64,000 bases of DNA from NCBI GenBank assembly GCA_006937955.1, contig SSNP01000005.1:756907-820906 (forward strand), read 5' to 3'. Source of the DNA: Pachypanchax playfairii (lineage: Eukaryota > Chordata > Actinopteri > Cyprinodontiformes > Aplocheilidae). Below, in pieces: positions 1-12,659 of this stretch. Within the stretch, counting starts at the first letter, position 1; every line of letters begins with the position of its first letter. The translations under genes were made by a program, and so were the position numbers. The notes beneath the pieces were generated by a model. That model was not told where the DNA came from. It made no database searches and saw nothing but the letters and a program-made list of their open reading frames with translations.

Positions 1-140
1 CTGTGATCCAGATCACTGAGCTCTAGAACTGTTCCTGTTCCCTGGAGGCTGTTCTCACTCGGAACCGTTTACCTGAGTGTGTGTAGGTATGTTCAGTCTG
101 TGTGTGACAGGATGTGACATCAACAACTGTTTCCTTCCAG

Positions 141-212
141 ACTGAAGAGAAAATCTTCCAGCAAACTGAACGGGACAGAAGAACCTCACAGCTGATGGAG
201 GCCGACTCTTAA
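141..212 (+). CDS. Probable last coding exon of an unidentified gene (partial)
   Basis: A pyrimidine-rich acceptor ending in CAG at 138-140 is followed by a short open stretch. Read from 141 in phase 0 it gives 23 residues beginning TEEKIFQQ and ending LMEADS before TAA at 210-212. A second frame (LKRKSSSKLN...) stays open to an earlier TGA, so the phase is not certain. An AATAAA lies at 431-436, which fits a 3' UTR of about 220 nt. The rest of the gene is left of the window. I do not recognise the product. The gene would be convergent with EDC4. Confidence 0.35.
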   Translation, partial: TEEKIFQQTERDRRTSQLMEADS

Positions 213-430
213 ATCATCTCACATGATGATGAAAATGAAAAGTGAGAACAGGAATGAAACAGAAGAAAGTCTGGATCAGATTATTATGGATTATTTAATC
301 CCATGTGTTCAGAAAGGGATTCTGAAGTTCTGGTAATGAATCTGATGCTGATTCAGATCCAGGTCCAGGAACATTTCCTGCTTCTGCTGGACATTAAAAG
401 TTCATGAGAAGCTGCTGATTGTAATGTTTA

Positions 431-436
431 AATAAA
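431..436 (+). terminator. Poly(A) signal AATAAA of the left-edge gene
   Basis: Canonical AATAAA about 220 nt after the candidate stop codon at 210-212. It supports a plus-strand transcript ending near 450. Confidence 0.35.
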
Positions 437-1140
437 TCAAAGTCAGCTGTGAGGATTTTCTAAAGCTTTCTATATGAAATATGAAAGAACGTGAGAACAA
501 GCAGAACAAAGTTCCGTCCCACCTATAGAAGATTCACTAGTTATTCAATCTGAGCAGACATATAGAGTGTTTCTGAACCGATCACCTGTAAACAACTGAA
601 GCAGACAGTGGGTTGAGTCTTCCTCAACCTTCAGCCTGTAGTTTGATTTTTTCATCGGTTTTCTATTCGCTTCTCTTCGTCTGTGTTGGTTCATCCTGAA
701 TGAGGCTGCGGTCGATTCTTTTCTTTCTCTGTTTCAGAGCCTTAAAGCTCTCGGCCCTGCAGACACACGCTGTCCACTTCACCCTCCTCACAGGCCGTCA
801 TGCAGACCAGCACACACAACGTGCACGTGCACGGGCGGCTGCAGGGCTGCATATATGTTCATCCGACGAGGCGTGCACATCTTTTATTAATGCTCAGCCA
901 CTTCTCTGCTCCTCCTGTACATTTATTCATACAAACTCCTGCCACAAAGACCAAGAGTCGCTCACACAGTCTGAAAAACTCAAATCTATTTCATGAGTTC
1001 TGTTTAAAAATGTTTCAATTACCTCAGAATTAAACAAAATGTTCTACTGAAGGAACCAGCTCATCTCAACAAATAAAACCTGAACCCTGATGACCTTTGA
1101 CCTGTATGTGGTTTCATAGTTCAGCCTCACAACCAGAATG
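437..1140. other. Intergenic, nothing recognised
   Basis: No exon-like structure with supporting splice sites on either strand. Short open frames here (for example 700-996) have no recognisable domain and no clear initiation or splice context. Confidence 0.5.
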
Positions 1141-1142
1141 TG

Positions 1143-1617
1143 CTGCTGCAGGTCCCTAAACCAGATGTTCCCTCTGCTGCAGGTCCCTAAACCAGATGTT
1201 CCCTCTGCTGCAGGTCCCTAAACCAGATGTTCCCTCTGCTGCAGATCCCTAAACCAGATGTTCCCTCTGCTGCAGATCCCTAAACCAGATGTTCCCTCTG
1301 CTGCGGATCACTGGAACAGATGTTCCCTCTGCTGCAGGTCCCTGAACCAGATGTTCCCTCTGCTGCGGATCACTGGAACAGATGTTTCCTCTGCTGCAGG
1401 TGCCTAAACCAGATGTTCCCTCTGCTGCAGATCCTTGAACCAGATGTTCCCTCTGCTGCAGGTCCCTGAACCAGATGTTCCCTCTGCTGCAGGTCCCTGA
1501 ACCAGATGTTCCCTCTGCTGCAGGTCCCTGAACCAGATGTTCCCTCTGCTGCAGGTCCCTGAATCAGATGTTCCCTCTGCTGCAGGTCCCTGAACCAGAT
1601 GTTCCCTCTGCTGCAGA
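1143..1617. repeat. 31-bp minisatellite, about 15 copies
   Basis: Units run CTGCTGCAGGTCCCTAAACC plus AGATGTTCCCT and repeat every 31 bases. Substitutions are mainly GGT/GAT after the CTGCA core and AAA/GAA/GGAA before CCAGATG. Copy boundaries at 1143 and 1174 fix the period. Confidence 0.9.
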
Positions 1618-1708
1618 TCTCATGAAATCACCTGCCAGTCAAACAGCTGTTCTGTGATTTAAACACATGGTGGATTCTTGTTGAAAGATTTATTGATGGA
1701 AAAAGGGG

Positions 1709-1905
1709 TGAAGGAGGGCAAAGAGAAGGAGGAGGAGGAGGACAAAGAGGAAGAGGAAGAGGAAGAGGAAGAGGACGAGGAGGACGAGGAGGACGAGGAA
1801 GAGGAAGAGGAAGAGGAAGAGGAAGAGGAGGAAGAAAAGGACGAGGACGAGGAGGAGGACGAGGAGGAGGAGGAGGAAAAGGACGAGGACGAGGAGGAAG
1901 GACAG
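1709..1905 (+). repeat. Purine-only GAG/GAA/GAC low-complexity tract
   Basis: About 200 bases of almost pure purine on the plus strand (GAGGAAGAG, GACGAGGAG). It opens an 83-codon frame (1678-1929) that is nearly all Glu and Asp. There is no splice or homology support for a protein. A simple-sequence origin is more likely. Confidence 0.8.
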
Positions 1906-2631
1906 GGATTAGAGATGGAGCTGGTATAAAATGAGAATCTTCTTTAAAAGATTCAGTTTTAATGAGGAATCTTTAACTTCTACAGTTTGTTGTAAATTAC
2001 ATGAAAAGTGTCAGTGAGAAACAACATGAAGATCAGAAAGTTTTTCCAGGAACAATTAAAGTTTTAATGAACTGTTTTAACTGTGATTACTGGAGCAAAG
2101 AGACATTCGTCTCAGAGGACAAACAAACGAGGCTCAGATTCTCCATTGCCGTAAAACGTCCCAAAGAAGAAGAAGTTTCCAAACGCGAGACGTCAGAGTT
2201 CCAGAGTTTGATGTTGGAATCAGAACCTTCATGTTTCTGTTAGAAGAAAATAAACAACTTGGTCTTTAAACACAGTTTAAGTTGCAGGAAACAGGAAGAA
2301 AACAAAGGAATTTGTGTTTTTGGTGTTTGGAGGTCACGTTACGCTGATGGAGTTAGAACAGTAGAGACGTTGATGATCTTCACAGATTAACTATATACCA
2401 TCAAGAGGATGTCTAGGATGTCTTCTAAAGTGTGTTCAGATACAGGATCCGGGTTCTGCTCAGAACCAGGCAGGTGTGTGTATCTGCACACCGTGAGGAG
2501 AAAACTTCTGGAAGATCATATGATATTAAAAAGAAGAGCAGAGAAGCAACATCTCTCCTAGAAGCACTACAGAGATGGACTGGTGTTCTGCTTGAGGTCC
2601 AGGGACTGGACTGGAGAGGACTGGACTGGAG

Positions 2632-3526
2632 AGGACTGGATGCTGAGGACTGGATGCTGAGGACCGGACGCTGAGGACTGGATGCTGAGGACCGGATGCT
2701 GAGGACCGGACGCTGAGGACTGGACGCTGAGGACTGGACGCTGAGGACTGGACGCTGAGGACTGGATGCTGAGGACTGAGGACCGGATGCTGAGGACCGG
2801 ATGCTGAGGACCGGATGCTGAGGACTGGATGCTGAGGACTGGATGCTGAGGACTGAGGACCGGATGCTGAGGACTGGACGCTGAGGACCGGACGCTGAGG
2901 ACTGGACGCTGAGGACTGGATGCTGAGGACTGAGGACCGGATGCTGAGGACCGGATGCTGAGGACCGGATGCTGAGGACTGGATGCTGAGGACTGAGGAT
3001 CGGACGCTGAGGACTGGATGCTGAGGACTGGACGCTGAGGACTGGATGCTGAGGACTGAGGACCGGATGCTGAGGACTGGATGCTGAGGACTGGATGCTG
3101 AGGACTGGACGCTGAGGACTGGATGCTGAGGACTGAGGACCGGATGCTGAGGACTGGATGCTGAGGACTGGATGCTGAGGACTGGATGCTGAGGACTGAG
3201 GACCGGACGCTGAGGCCTGAATGCTGAGGACCGGATGCTAAGGACTGGATGCTGAGGACTGGATGCTGAGGACTGAGGACCGGATGCTGAGGACTGGATG
3301 CTGAGGACTGGATGCTGAGGACTGGATGCTGAGGACTGGACGCTAAGGACTGAGGACCGGATGCTGAGGACTGGATGCTGAGGACTGGATGCTGAGGACT
3401 GGATGCTGAGGACTGAGGACCGGACGCTGAGGACTGGATGCTGAGGACTGGATGCTGAGGACTGAGGACCGGATGCTGAGGACTGGATGCTGAGGACTGA
3501 GGACCGGATGCTGAGGACTGAGGACT
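2632..3526. repeat. 14-bp minisatellite with 7-bp half units
   Basis: Units GGACTGGATGCTGA alternate with GGACCGGATGCTGA and GGACTGGACGCTGA. Occasional truncated half units give GGACTGAGGACC. Three units equal 42 bases, so a 14-residue periodic frame of 339 codons stays open on the minus strand. That frame is a by-product of the repeat. Confidence 0.92.
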
Positions 3527-3532
3527 GGACTG

Positions 3533-5025
3533 AAGTCAGTTCCATTCAGGAGCTTCTTCTCAGTCGAGGGAAAGAACTCACTCACAGTTTAACTTCAGAA
3601 GACAGACACAGTCCTCAGAACCTAAATGTCCTCCAAGAGGAACTCGTCCAACTTTAGACTCTTTTTATTAACTTAAATCTTCTGAAATGTTTGTAATTCA
3701 ACTTCAGTAAAGAAACATCAACGTGTATTAACATAAACCTGGACTTGATATTTTTGTTCTTTACAGATAATAATGCAGTTTGTTTTTGTTTGGTTCTTTC
3801 AGTTGGACCCCTGAAGGTCTCAGACCTCGAGTCCAGCCTTCGCTCATCGTTTCTGATGAGGTGACTGGAATTATATTTTACTTTGGTGAACGAACACAAA
3901 ATGTTCCAGAAATGAAAACAGATGATTTGGAAATGTGTGAAAATAATAAGTCAATCTGAACGACGTGAAAGACAACGAGTCTCTGAGTTCCATCAGAAAT
4001 AAAAACAACTGCTGGAACATTTTTAGATTTCTTGCAGCTTCGCAGAACCTCGTGCAGCAGAACAGAAACATAACAAACACCATGTTCTTTAGTGAAAGAA
4101 CATCTGGGTCAGAACACTCTTTATACAAGTCACTTCAGTGGACTTCTGATTTTCAAAATAAAGCGCAGCCTCCACAGAGAGGTGTTTCCTGGTCAGGTTT
4201 GTATCTGAGGATCAGAGGAAGCTCCAGAGACGAGCAGATGGATTCATCTATCTTTCATCTCCATCAGAAGGAATTTGTTCCTCCTTTTTAATCCCACAGT
4301 GTGACTCTCCCACAGGAACCGTCCTGTCAACGGTCTCGTTTCTCTGACCATCAAAACGATCCGATATCATAAACATGATGATTGATACCTGATACAACTC
4401 TGAATTATACATGTTTAAACTGTGAGGAGAAGAAAAGCTTTTAAACATTTAGTCAAAAGAAACTAATCTGGGACTGAAGAACGTCTCATTCTACATAATT
4501 TTACATCAAAATGTATAAAAACTGTTTCATTTAATAAAAAAATTGACGTTAAAACAAACAGGATGTTTGTTGATCTGAATTCTCTCTGATCATCTGAACT
4601 GTTTCATTTCTGTTTTAATCAAGTTCAACTGAGTAAAAACTGGAATATTCTGTGACTCTAAACACCTGCAGGTGCAGACGGTCTGGACTCGCACCTTGTT
4701 CTGCAAGTCATTATTAATCCTTATCTTTCAAACAAATGAAGCTGACTCTCGTTTCAGCCCCAACACACTCGAACACGAGAACCTGAAACAAGAGGAGTCC
4801 AACCAGGTGAAGAAGGAACCGATCCAGATGTTCCAGCCCTCATCATGAGGTCTGGATCATGACTGAAACAACTAGATCCTGGATGTGACATGAACTTCCT
4901 CCACTCGTTTTCTAACGAGTTCCTTTTGACAGCTCAAGAACACGTAAGTTTGTCTGTTTAACGTATTAATCATCTAAATGTGGAAGAAAACCAGAGTCTC
5001 TCTGCACAAGTCACAACTTGTTCAC
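3533..5025. other. Intergenic, nothing recognised
   Basis: AT-rich sequence between two minisatellites. Short overlapping frames occur on both strands, but none shows a domain, paired splice sites or a hydrophobic leader. Confidence 0.5.
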
Positions 5026-5030
5026 AGATT

Positions 5031-6319
5031 CAGACCTCCAGACCTGCAGACCTCCAGACCTCCAAACCTTCAGACCTGCAGACCTCCAGACCTCCAAACC
5101 TTCAGACCTCCAGACCTCCAGACCTGCAGACCTTCAGACCTCCAGAGCTGCAGACCTGCAGACCTGCAGACCTGCAGACCTGCAGACCTTCAGACCTGCA
5201 GACCTGCAGACCTCCAAACCTCCAGACCTTCAGACCTCCAGACCTTCAGACCTCCAGACCTCCAGACCTGCAGACCTGCAGACCTTCAGACCTGCAGACC
5301 TGCAGACCTCCAAACCTGCAGACCTTCAGACCTCCAGACCTGCAGACCTGCAGACCTGCAGACCTGCAGACCTGCAGACCTGCAGACCTGCAGGCCTTCA
5401 GACCTTCAGACCTCCAAACCTCCAGACCTTCAGACCTCCAAACCTCCAAACCTTCAGACCTCCAGACCTGCAGACCTCCAAACCTTCAGACCTGCAGACC
5501 TTCAGACCTGCAGACCTGCAGACCTCCAGACCTCCAAACCTTCAGACCTGCAGACCTTCAGACCTGCAGACCTCCAAACCTTCAGACCTTCAGACCTCCA
5601 GACCTGCAGACCTCCAAACCTGCAGACCTTCAGACCTCCAGACCTTCAGACCTGCAGACCTTCAGACCTGCAGACCTCCAGACCTCCAAACCTTCAGACC
5701 TGCAGACCTTCAGACCTTCAGACCTCCAAACCTCCAGACCTTCAGACCTCCAGACCTTCAGACCTCCAGACCTCCAGACCTGCAGACCTCCAGACCTCCA
5801 AACCTTCAGACCTCCAGACCTGCAGACCTGCAGACCTCCAAACCTTCAGACCTCCAGACCTCCAAACCTTCAGACCTGCAGACCTTCAGACCTGCAGACC
5901 TGCAGACCTCCAGACCTCCAAACCTTCAGACCTGCAGACCTCCAGACCTCCAAACCTTCAGACCTGCAGACCTCCAAACCTTCAGACCTGCAGACCTTCA
6001 GACCTGCAGACCTGCAGACCTCCAAACCTCCAAACCTTCAGACCTGCAGACCTCCAAACCTCCAAACCTTCAGACCTGCAGACCTCCAAACCTTCAGACC
6101 TCCAGACCTGCAGACCTCCAAACCTTCAGACCTGCAGACCTCCAGACCTCCAAACCTTCAGACCTGCAGACCTTCAGACCTGCAGACCTCCAGACCTCCA
6201 AACCTTCAGACCTGCAGACCTTCAGACCTGCAGACCTCCAAACTTTCAGACCTGCAGACCTCCAAACCTTCAGACCTTCAGACCTGCAGACCTCCAAACC
6301 TTCAGACCTTCAGACCTGC
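5031..6319. repeat. 8-bp minisatellite, about 160 copies
   Basis: Octamers GACCTGCA, GACCTCCA, GACCTTCA and ACCTCCAA are joined without interruption for about 1.29 kb. Three octamers are 24 bases, so all three plus frames stay open for about 440 codons as repeats such as DLQTCRPA. The array is cut by the contig break and its last 75 bases recur at 10215-10289. Confidence 0.95.
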
Positions 6320-7025
6320 ACAGTGACTCAGATGTAGAACCTGCTGATGTTGTTGATGAGTAGAAACATTTCAGTTCCTTTTCTCCATGTTTTACCTCCA
6401 GATATTAATAACTGCTACACACCAGATCCACACCACCAGTTCTTAACAACAGAAGGAGCAGCTAAAACTGTGCGTGCACGTGCGTGTGTATGTGTATGTG
6501 GAAGGGGGAGGAGGAAGATGTTTTTCAGATCTGCATGTTTTTAATCTTTTTACTTGTTTAAATAAAGTCAGAAATGAATCAGTGAATATTCTGTAATCCC
6601 ACTCTGATTCACCACGTGAGAGAACAAAGTTAGAAATGCTGTGAAGATGTTCTGTCTCATGTTCTCCGTCTGCAGCAGCATTCTGCATAACGAACCCTGA
6701 ATCTTCAGACCAGCACCGGTCCTGCTGCACAACCAGGATGCTATTTTAGTTTTTTACGGCTCCTCTCAGACCGGATTGTTGCTGATGCTGCAGCGCATCA
6801 TCAGCAGGATGTGGGAGATAAATGTGGGAAGCTGCGGGACCCTCAAACAGCTGCGCGCATCCTAAAACCTCTGGACCGCATCCCCTAAAACAGTATGAAG
6901 TCCATACCCTCACGGGATTCAAACCTAAGACCAGCTCATAGAGTGCTGCAGTGGAAAGTTCCGCAAAGAAACACAAGTTTTTAAAATCTTTTTTAAAAAT
7001 AGAATCATGGACCTCCAGTACTCAC

Positions 7026-7083
7026 TGAGAAGCAGAGCAACAGGCAGGATGAGGAGGCACGCAGAGTTCAGCAGAGACGCCAT
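7026..7083 (-). CDS. Orphan first coding exon with signal peptide (left copy)
   Basis: On the minus strand an ATG at 7083 opens 19 codons, MASLLNSACLLILPVALLL, then a phase-1 GTGAGT donor after 7026. This is a textbook secretory leader: short polar start, then a hydrophobic core. The GC-rich sequence upstream (7084-7350) could be a 5' UTR and promoter. The next exon was not found in the window, so the gene is unidentified. It lies directly downstream of EDC4 on the same strand. In human that place is held by NRN1L, also a secreted or GPI-anchored protein, but the residues seen are not diagnostic. The same exon is at 10996-11053. Confidence 0.42.
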
Positions 7084-7545
7084 GCCGACCCGAAACTTCG
7101 TCCTCTCAACTCAAGTTTCAGTTTGGATCCGGAACTCCAAAGTTTCTGCTCAGAAAGAAGGAAAACCCGCAGTCCGACAGCTGGTCCGAGTGTTCTCCTG
7201 CGGTTCTCCTCACTGCAGCGCTGTTCTCCACTCTGAGATCATCCACCCTGCGCGCAACGGCTGAAAGGGAGGCGCGTCCTGCCGAGGAGGAGGAGGAAGC
7301 GCTACAGCAGAGTCCCTGATGAGCTGCACACCGTCGGGATCGCTGCATATAAAATCTGACCGGGTCTAAAGCCCAGAGCGTCCTGGTGGATCTGGTTCCA
7401 TCAGCTGCAGCTTCGTTCCGAGCAGAAGGTCATGAAAGGGTTAAAGATCTGCTGCAGAGTTTCAGATCTATTTATAACTTTTTACAGTCCTTTTGTTTAA
7501 AAGTCTCAGTTCTGTCGCATCTCTTTACATTTCCAAGCAGCCGGA

Positions 7546-7650
7546 CTTCCGGTGGATCAGCTGAAGCACCAATCACGAGGAGGGTTGCTAGTTCGAAACC
7601 CTGTTACAAGGACTCACGTGAAAGTTTGTCTGAGTGGGACCTTCCTGGAT
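7546..7650 (+). mobile_element. Possible tRNA-derived SINE fragment
   Basis: Contains GGGTTGCTAGTTCGAAACCC, close to the Pol III B box of tRNA-derived SINEs. No full A box or tail is seen. The same GGGTTGCTGGTTC core occurs in reverse near 16490. The copy at 11516-11620 is the duplicate of this block. Confidence 0.3.
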
Positions 7651-9395
7651 AAAAAGTGGTCTTCATCAGTAGATCTGATCTCTTCAGAGGGATGTTTACC
7701 AGTTTGACCTCTGACCTGTAGGAACCTGACCAGAAACCAGGACCTGGATGGGAGTTTAATTATCATGTTAATTCAGTAAAAAAAGCCCCAAAATCTACAA
7801 ATAAAGAACATTCGATCATCCTGAAAGATAAAATACAAACACAGATAATAAATTTGAGTTTTTTTATTCCAAAACGTTTATGGGTAAAATAAACTATGAA
7901 CTGCACAACAGAACCACAAAGCAGAAGGAACCCGAGTGGAAACAACAGAACATCCACACAAGCCTTTTCAATGTGTCTCTCTCTGGCAGCTCCAACCGGT
8001 GGGACTCAGAACTGGACGTGTCTCTTTCACACTCAAAGAAATATTTTTATATTTGAACGTTGTCGAATGTTTGTCACAAAACACACGAGTTTTCTTCTGT
8101 CGATGCGTCTGAGTCCAAATACGATGATGTGAAAATGAAAAGAAGCTGCTGTCGAGTCTCGCTGCGACCTTACAAGGTGTCAAAAACAAGTCAAATAAAG
8201 TCAGTAAGGCACTTTCTATACAAACTCAACAGATTCCATCCACACGGCTCACATCAACAGCTGGTTTATGACACGCGTGCATGTGTGTGAGAGAGAATGG
8301 GCTCAAATCAAAGTGAAGACACAATTCTCACTGTCTCATAAAACATACAACAAAAAGCAGGAATGGTGTCCAAACAAGTGCTGCCCCCTCGAGTCACATA
8401 CGAGTTACTGCACGTCGGGTTCACAAACATCTGGAAAACTCCTGGTAAAATAACATCAGTAATAATCATCTGTTCTACTTTAAAGCGAGTGTACAGAGCT
8501 TACAAATACTAAAGGCTGTTTATAAAAGGAGCTAACATACAGAAGAAATTAAGAGTCTGATCAGTAACACGTCAGATGTGCACGTGGACGGCTGCAGGCT
8601 GCAACACCAGTTCCATTCTAAAACAAAATACTTGATATACAACAGCAGGGCTGATTTTCAGATATTTATCATATCAAATCTTTTTTATTCCCTAGAAATT
8701 ATTCTGGAAACAGACAAATTAGATTTATGCGTTCAAGCTAGTTTTTACCTTCAATTCTTTTTTCAAAGACTTGGTTCTTAAAGAATTTTGCCTCGAGCCC
8801 ATTATGAAATAACTCAGAGAAAATCTGCAGGCAACACAAAGAGGCTTTGGATCGTACATTCTTCAGGTTTCTGGGTTTAACGTTAAGAACTGAACTGAGA
8901 GCAGCGTGATCCTGCTGATTCCAGGTCTGTGACCATGAACTAAAGAAACGCCTGCTGCTGCTCTTAAGGCGACGTTTGGAGGTGAATCGTGTTTCCTTGC
9001 AGCTGCTGCTCAGGTGTGGCCGACCTGCATCATGTCTGGCAGAGTTCAGATGAGTCAAACTAAAACAACGTGAAGGTTTGGATGAAGGTCACTGGAGTGT
9101 CGGGTTTTGTAGGACGTGGCGTGAAGATGACCAGAAGCATCAGCTTGGGAAGTATCTACAGAGAACTTAAAGGAACCTTCCAGTCCTGATCATTCAGCAG
9201 GAAAACACAAGATTAAACGAAAAAAGGTTGATTTGTTAACGTCAGCTGAACAAACGATGGAGGAAAGATAAAGAGCTGCATTTAGGATCTAGTTTCTGAT
9301 CCAAGAATCTGGTACAAGTCTAAAGAGGTCCCTGAAGGTCTCGTCCAAAATGACATTCATGGACAAACATGATGGGCAGCTCTTCGGCGGTGGGA

Positions 9396-9579
9396 CTAGT
9401 GGTTAACGAGTCCCTGCAGCATCATCAACAGGCGACGCGCGCTCTTGCTGACCGGACTGTGGGGTTCCTGTTGTATGAAGGTGATGAGCTTCGGTCTGAG
9501 CTGGGCCAACACTGAAGCCATGTGGTCTCTGGTCCGCGGGTCACTGTGGTCCAGATTCATCACTGCATCTTCCAGGTAT
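9396..9579 (-). pseudogene. Assembly copy of the EDC4 last coding exon
   Basis: Identical to the EDC4 terminal exon at 13366-13549, including the acceptor and the TAG stop. It is not a biological pseudogene: it lies in the contig-end overlap before the N gap. An annotator should count it once. Confidence 0.88.
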
Positions 9580-9992
9580 CTAAAGAAAAAGAAAAATGCA
9601 GGAAGTGAAATAAAGATGACAGAATCTTGAAGGCAGAACTGATCCATGATGCACCAGGATGCTGCTCCATCAATCTGCTGCAACTTAAGACTTTTGCACA
9701 GGACTGTATTCCATCAGGTCTTAAGTCTCTGGTCTATAATGACCTCACAGTGTCCTGTTGGCTCTGAACTTTAAAAGACAGTCTGTAGGTAGCTGGGAAG
9801 AGAACCATCAAACAGACTTGTTAATAAGATCAGAAACCCGGTTCTGTATGACCTTGTCTCTACATCTCTGTCCTCTCGTCTAACTGCTCAGTGTTTAAGT
9901 CCTTAATGACCCGTTTGAGTGGGACATCTGGTGGTTAGAGATCGGCAGTGCGGTACAGCACCGGACCTGCTGGTTTCCTGCCAGGTCACCAG

Positions 9993-10035
<43 letters not shown>

Positions 10036-10204
10036 GTGTGTTTTGTTATCCTTATGGGGACCGTCCATTGACTTCCATTGATTTTAGTAACTAGATTTAT
10101 ACCTAACCCAAACCCTTTTACTAACCTTAACCATTACTGATCTATAACTAACCCTAAGACTAACTAAAACTCTATTCACACCATACCTATAAACCTAACC
10201 CCTA

Positions 10205-10214
10205 NNNNNNNNNN
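10205..10214. other. Assembly gap (10 N)
   Basis: Ten N bases join the two contigs. The flanks are the two ends of the same 3,960-bp sequence. Confidence 0.99.
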
Positions 10215-10995
10215 TTCAGACCTGCAGACCTCCAAACCTTCAGACCTTCAGACCTGCAGACCTCCAAACCTTCAGACCTTCAGACCTGCACAGTGACTCA
10301 GATGTAGAACCTGCTGATGTTGTTGATGAGTAGAAACATTTCAGTTCCTTTTCTCCATGTTTTACCTCCAGATATTAATAACTGCTACACACCAGATCCA
10401 CACCACCAGTTCTTAACAACAGAAGGAGCAGCTAAAACTGTGCGTGCACGTGCGTGTGTATGTGTATGTGGAAGGGGGAGGAGGAAGATGTTTTTCAGAT
10501 CTGCATGTTTTTAATCTTTTTACTTGTTTAAATAAAGTCAGAAATGAATCAGTGAATATTCTGTAATCCCACTCTGATTCACCACGTGAGAGAACAAAGT
10601 TAGAAATGCTGTGAAGATGTTCTGTCTCATGTTCTCCGTCTGCAGCAGCATTCTGCATAACGAACCCTGAATCTTCAGACCAGCACCGGTCCTGCTGCAC
10701 AACCAGGATGCTATTTTAGTTTTTTACGGCTCCTCTCAGACCGGATTGTTGCTGATGCTGCAGCGCATCATCAGCAGGATGTGGGAGATAAATGTGGGAA
10801 GCTGCGGGACCCTCAAACAGCTGCGCGCATCCTAAAACCTCTGGACCGCATCCCCTAAAACAGTATGAAGTCCATACCCTCACGGGATTCAAACCTAAGA
10901 CCAGCTCATAGAGTGCTGCAGTGGAAAGTTCCGCAAAGAAACACAAGTTTTTAAAATCTTTTTTAAAAATAGAATCATGGACCTCCAGTACTCAC

Positions 10996-11053
10996 TGAGA
11001 AGCAGAGCAACAGGCAGGATGAGGAGGCACGCAGAGTTCAGCAGAGACGCCAT
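10996..11053 (-). CDS. Orphan first coding exon with signal peptide (right copy)
   Basis: Second assembly copy of the leader exon at 7026-7083: ATG at 11053, 19 hydrophobic-leader codons, phase-1 GTGAGT donor. The downstream exons would be to the left on the minus strand. Confidence 0.4.
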
Positions 11054-12653
11054 GCCGACCCGAAACTTCGTCCTCTCAACTCAAGTTTCAGTTTGGATCC
11101 GGAACTCCAAAGTTTCTGCTCAGAAAGAAGGAAAACCCGCAGTCCGACAGCTGGTCCGAGTGTTCTCCTGCGGTTCTCCTCACTGCAGCGCTGTTCTCCA
11201 CTCTGAGATCATCCACCCTGCGCGCAACGGCTGAAAGGGAGGCGCGTCCTGCCGAGGAGGAGGAGGAAGCGCTACAGCAGAGTCCCTGATGAGCTGCACA
11301 CCGTCGGGATCGCTGCATATAAAATCTGACCGGGTCTAAAGCCCAGAGCGTCCTGGTGGATCTGGTTCCATCAGCTGCAGCTTCGTTCCGAGCAGAAGGT
11401 CATGAAAGGGTTAAAGATCTGCTGCAGAGTTTCAGATCTATTTATAACTTTTTACAGTCCTTTTGTTTAAAAGTCTCAGTTCTGTCGCATCTCTTTACAT
11501 TTCCAAGCAGCCGGACTTCCGGTGGATCAGCTGAAGCACCAATCACGAGGAGGGTTGCTAGTTCGAAACCCTGTTACAAGGACTCACGTGAAAGTTTGTC
11601 TGAGTGGGACCTTCCTGGATAAAAAGTGGTCTTCATCAGTAGATCTGATCTCTTCAGAGGGATGTTTACCAGTTTGACCTCTGACCTGTAGGAACCTGAC
11701 CAGAAACCAGGACCTGGATGGGAGTTTAATTATCATGTTAATTCAGTAAAAAAAGCCCCAAAATCTACAAATAAAGAACATTCGATCATCCTGAAAGATA
11801 AAATACAAACACAGATAATAAATTTGAGTTTTTTTATTCCAAAACGTTTATGGGTAAAATAAACTATGAACTGCACAACAGAACCACAAAGCAGAAGGAA
11901 CCCGAGTGGAAACAACAGAACATCCACACAAGCCTTTTCAATGTGTCTCTCTCTGGCAGCTCCAACCGGTGGGACTCAGAACTGGACGTGTCTCTTTCAC
12001 ACTCAAAGAAATATTTTTATATTTGAACGTTGTCGAATGTTTGTCACAAAACACACGAGTTTTCTTCTGTCGATGCGTCTGAGTCCAAATACGATGATGT
12101 GAAAATGAAAAGAAGCTGCTGTCGAGTCTCGCTGCGACCTTACAAGGTGTCAAAAACAAGTCAAATAAAGTCAGTAAGGCACTTTCTATACAAACTCAAC
12201 AGATTCCATCCACACGGCTCACATCAACAGCTGGTTTATGACACGCGTGCATGTGTGTGAGAGAGAATGGGCTCAAATCAAAGTGAAGACACAATTCTCA
12301 CTGTCTCATAAAACATACAACAAAAAGCAGGAATGGTGTCCAAACAAGTGCTGCCCCCTCGAGTCACATACGAGTTACTGCACGTCGGGTTCACAAACAT
12401 CTGGAAAACTCCTGGTAAAATAACATCAGTAATAATCATCTGTTCTACTTTAAAGCGAGTGTACAGAGCTTACAAATACTAAAGGCTGTTTATAAAAGGA
12501 GCTAACATACAGAAGAAATTAAGAGTCTGATCAGTAACACGTCAGATGTGCACGTGGACGGCTGCAGGCTGCAACACCAGTTCCATTCTAAAACAAAATA
12601 CTTGATATACAACAGCAGGGCTGATTTTCAGATATTTATCATATCAAATCTTT

Positions 12654-12659
12654 TTTATT
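12654..12659 (-). terminator. Candidate EDC4 poly(A) signal
   Basis: AATAAA on the minus strand, about 710 nt after the EDC4 stop codon. A second candidate in the same orientation lies about 820 nt further on (near 11832). Either could end the transcript. Confidence 0.4.

Larger units (their letters stand above)
6245..10204. repeat. End of left contig: 3,960 bp identical to 10215-14174
   Basis: Every line I compared is identical to the block 3,970 bases downstream. This copy ends exactly at the N run and the other starts exactly after it. That is the pattern of two overlapping contigs placed next to each other instead of merged. It contains a copy of the EDC4 last exon (9396-9579), the orphan signal-peptide exon (7026-7083) and a poly(A) signal at 8684-8689. 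Confidence 0.93.

Noticed and set aside
1678..1929. Poly-Glu/Asp frame of 83 codons
   Set aside because: Pure purine tract without other coding signs. Acidic tails exist in real proteins, but nothing ties this one to an exon.
2526..3545. 339-codon minus frame rich in Ser, Pro, Gln
   Set aside because: A 14-bp minisatellite read as a 14-residue period; no start, splice or domain support.
4978..6363. Three overlapping frames of about 440-460 codons
   Set aside because: They come from the 8-bp repeat. All three frames are open at once, which is the mark of simple sequence, not coding selection.
9396..9683. A second EDC4 gene or retrocopy
   Set aside because: Identical with flanking intron and UTR sequence over 3,960 bp up to an assembly gap, so it is the same locus assembled twice.
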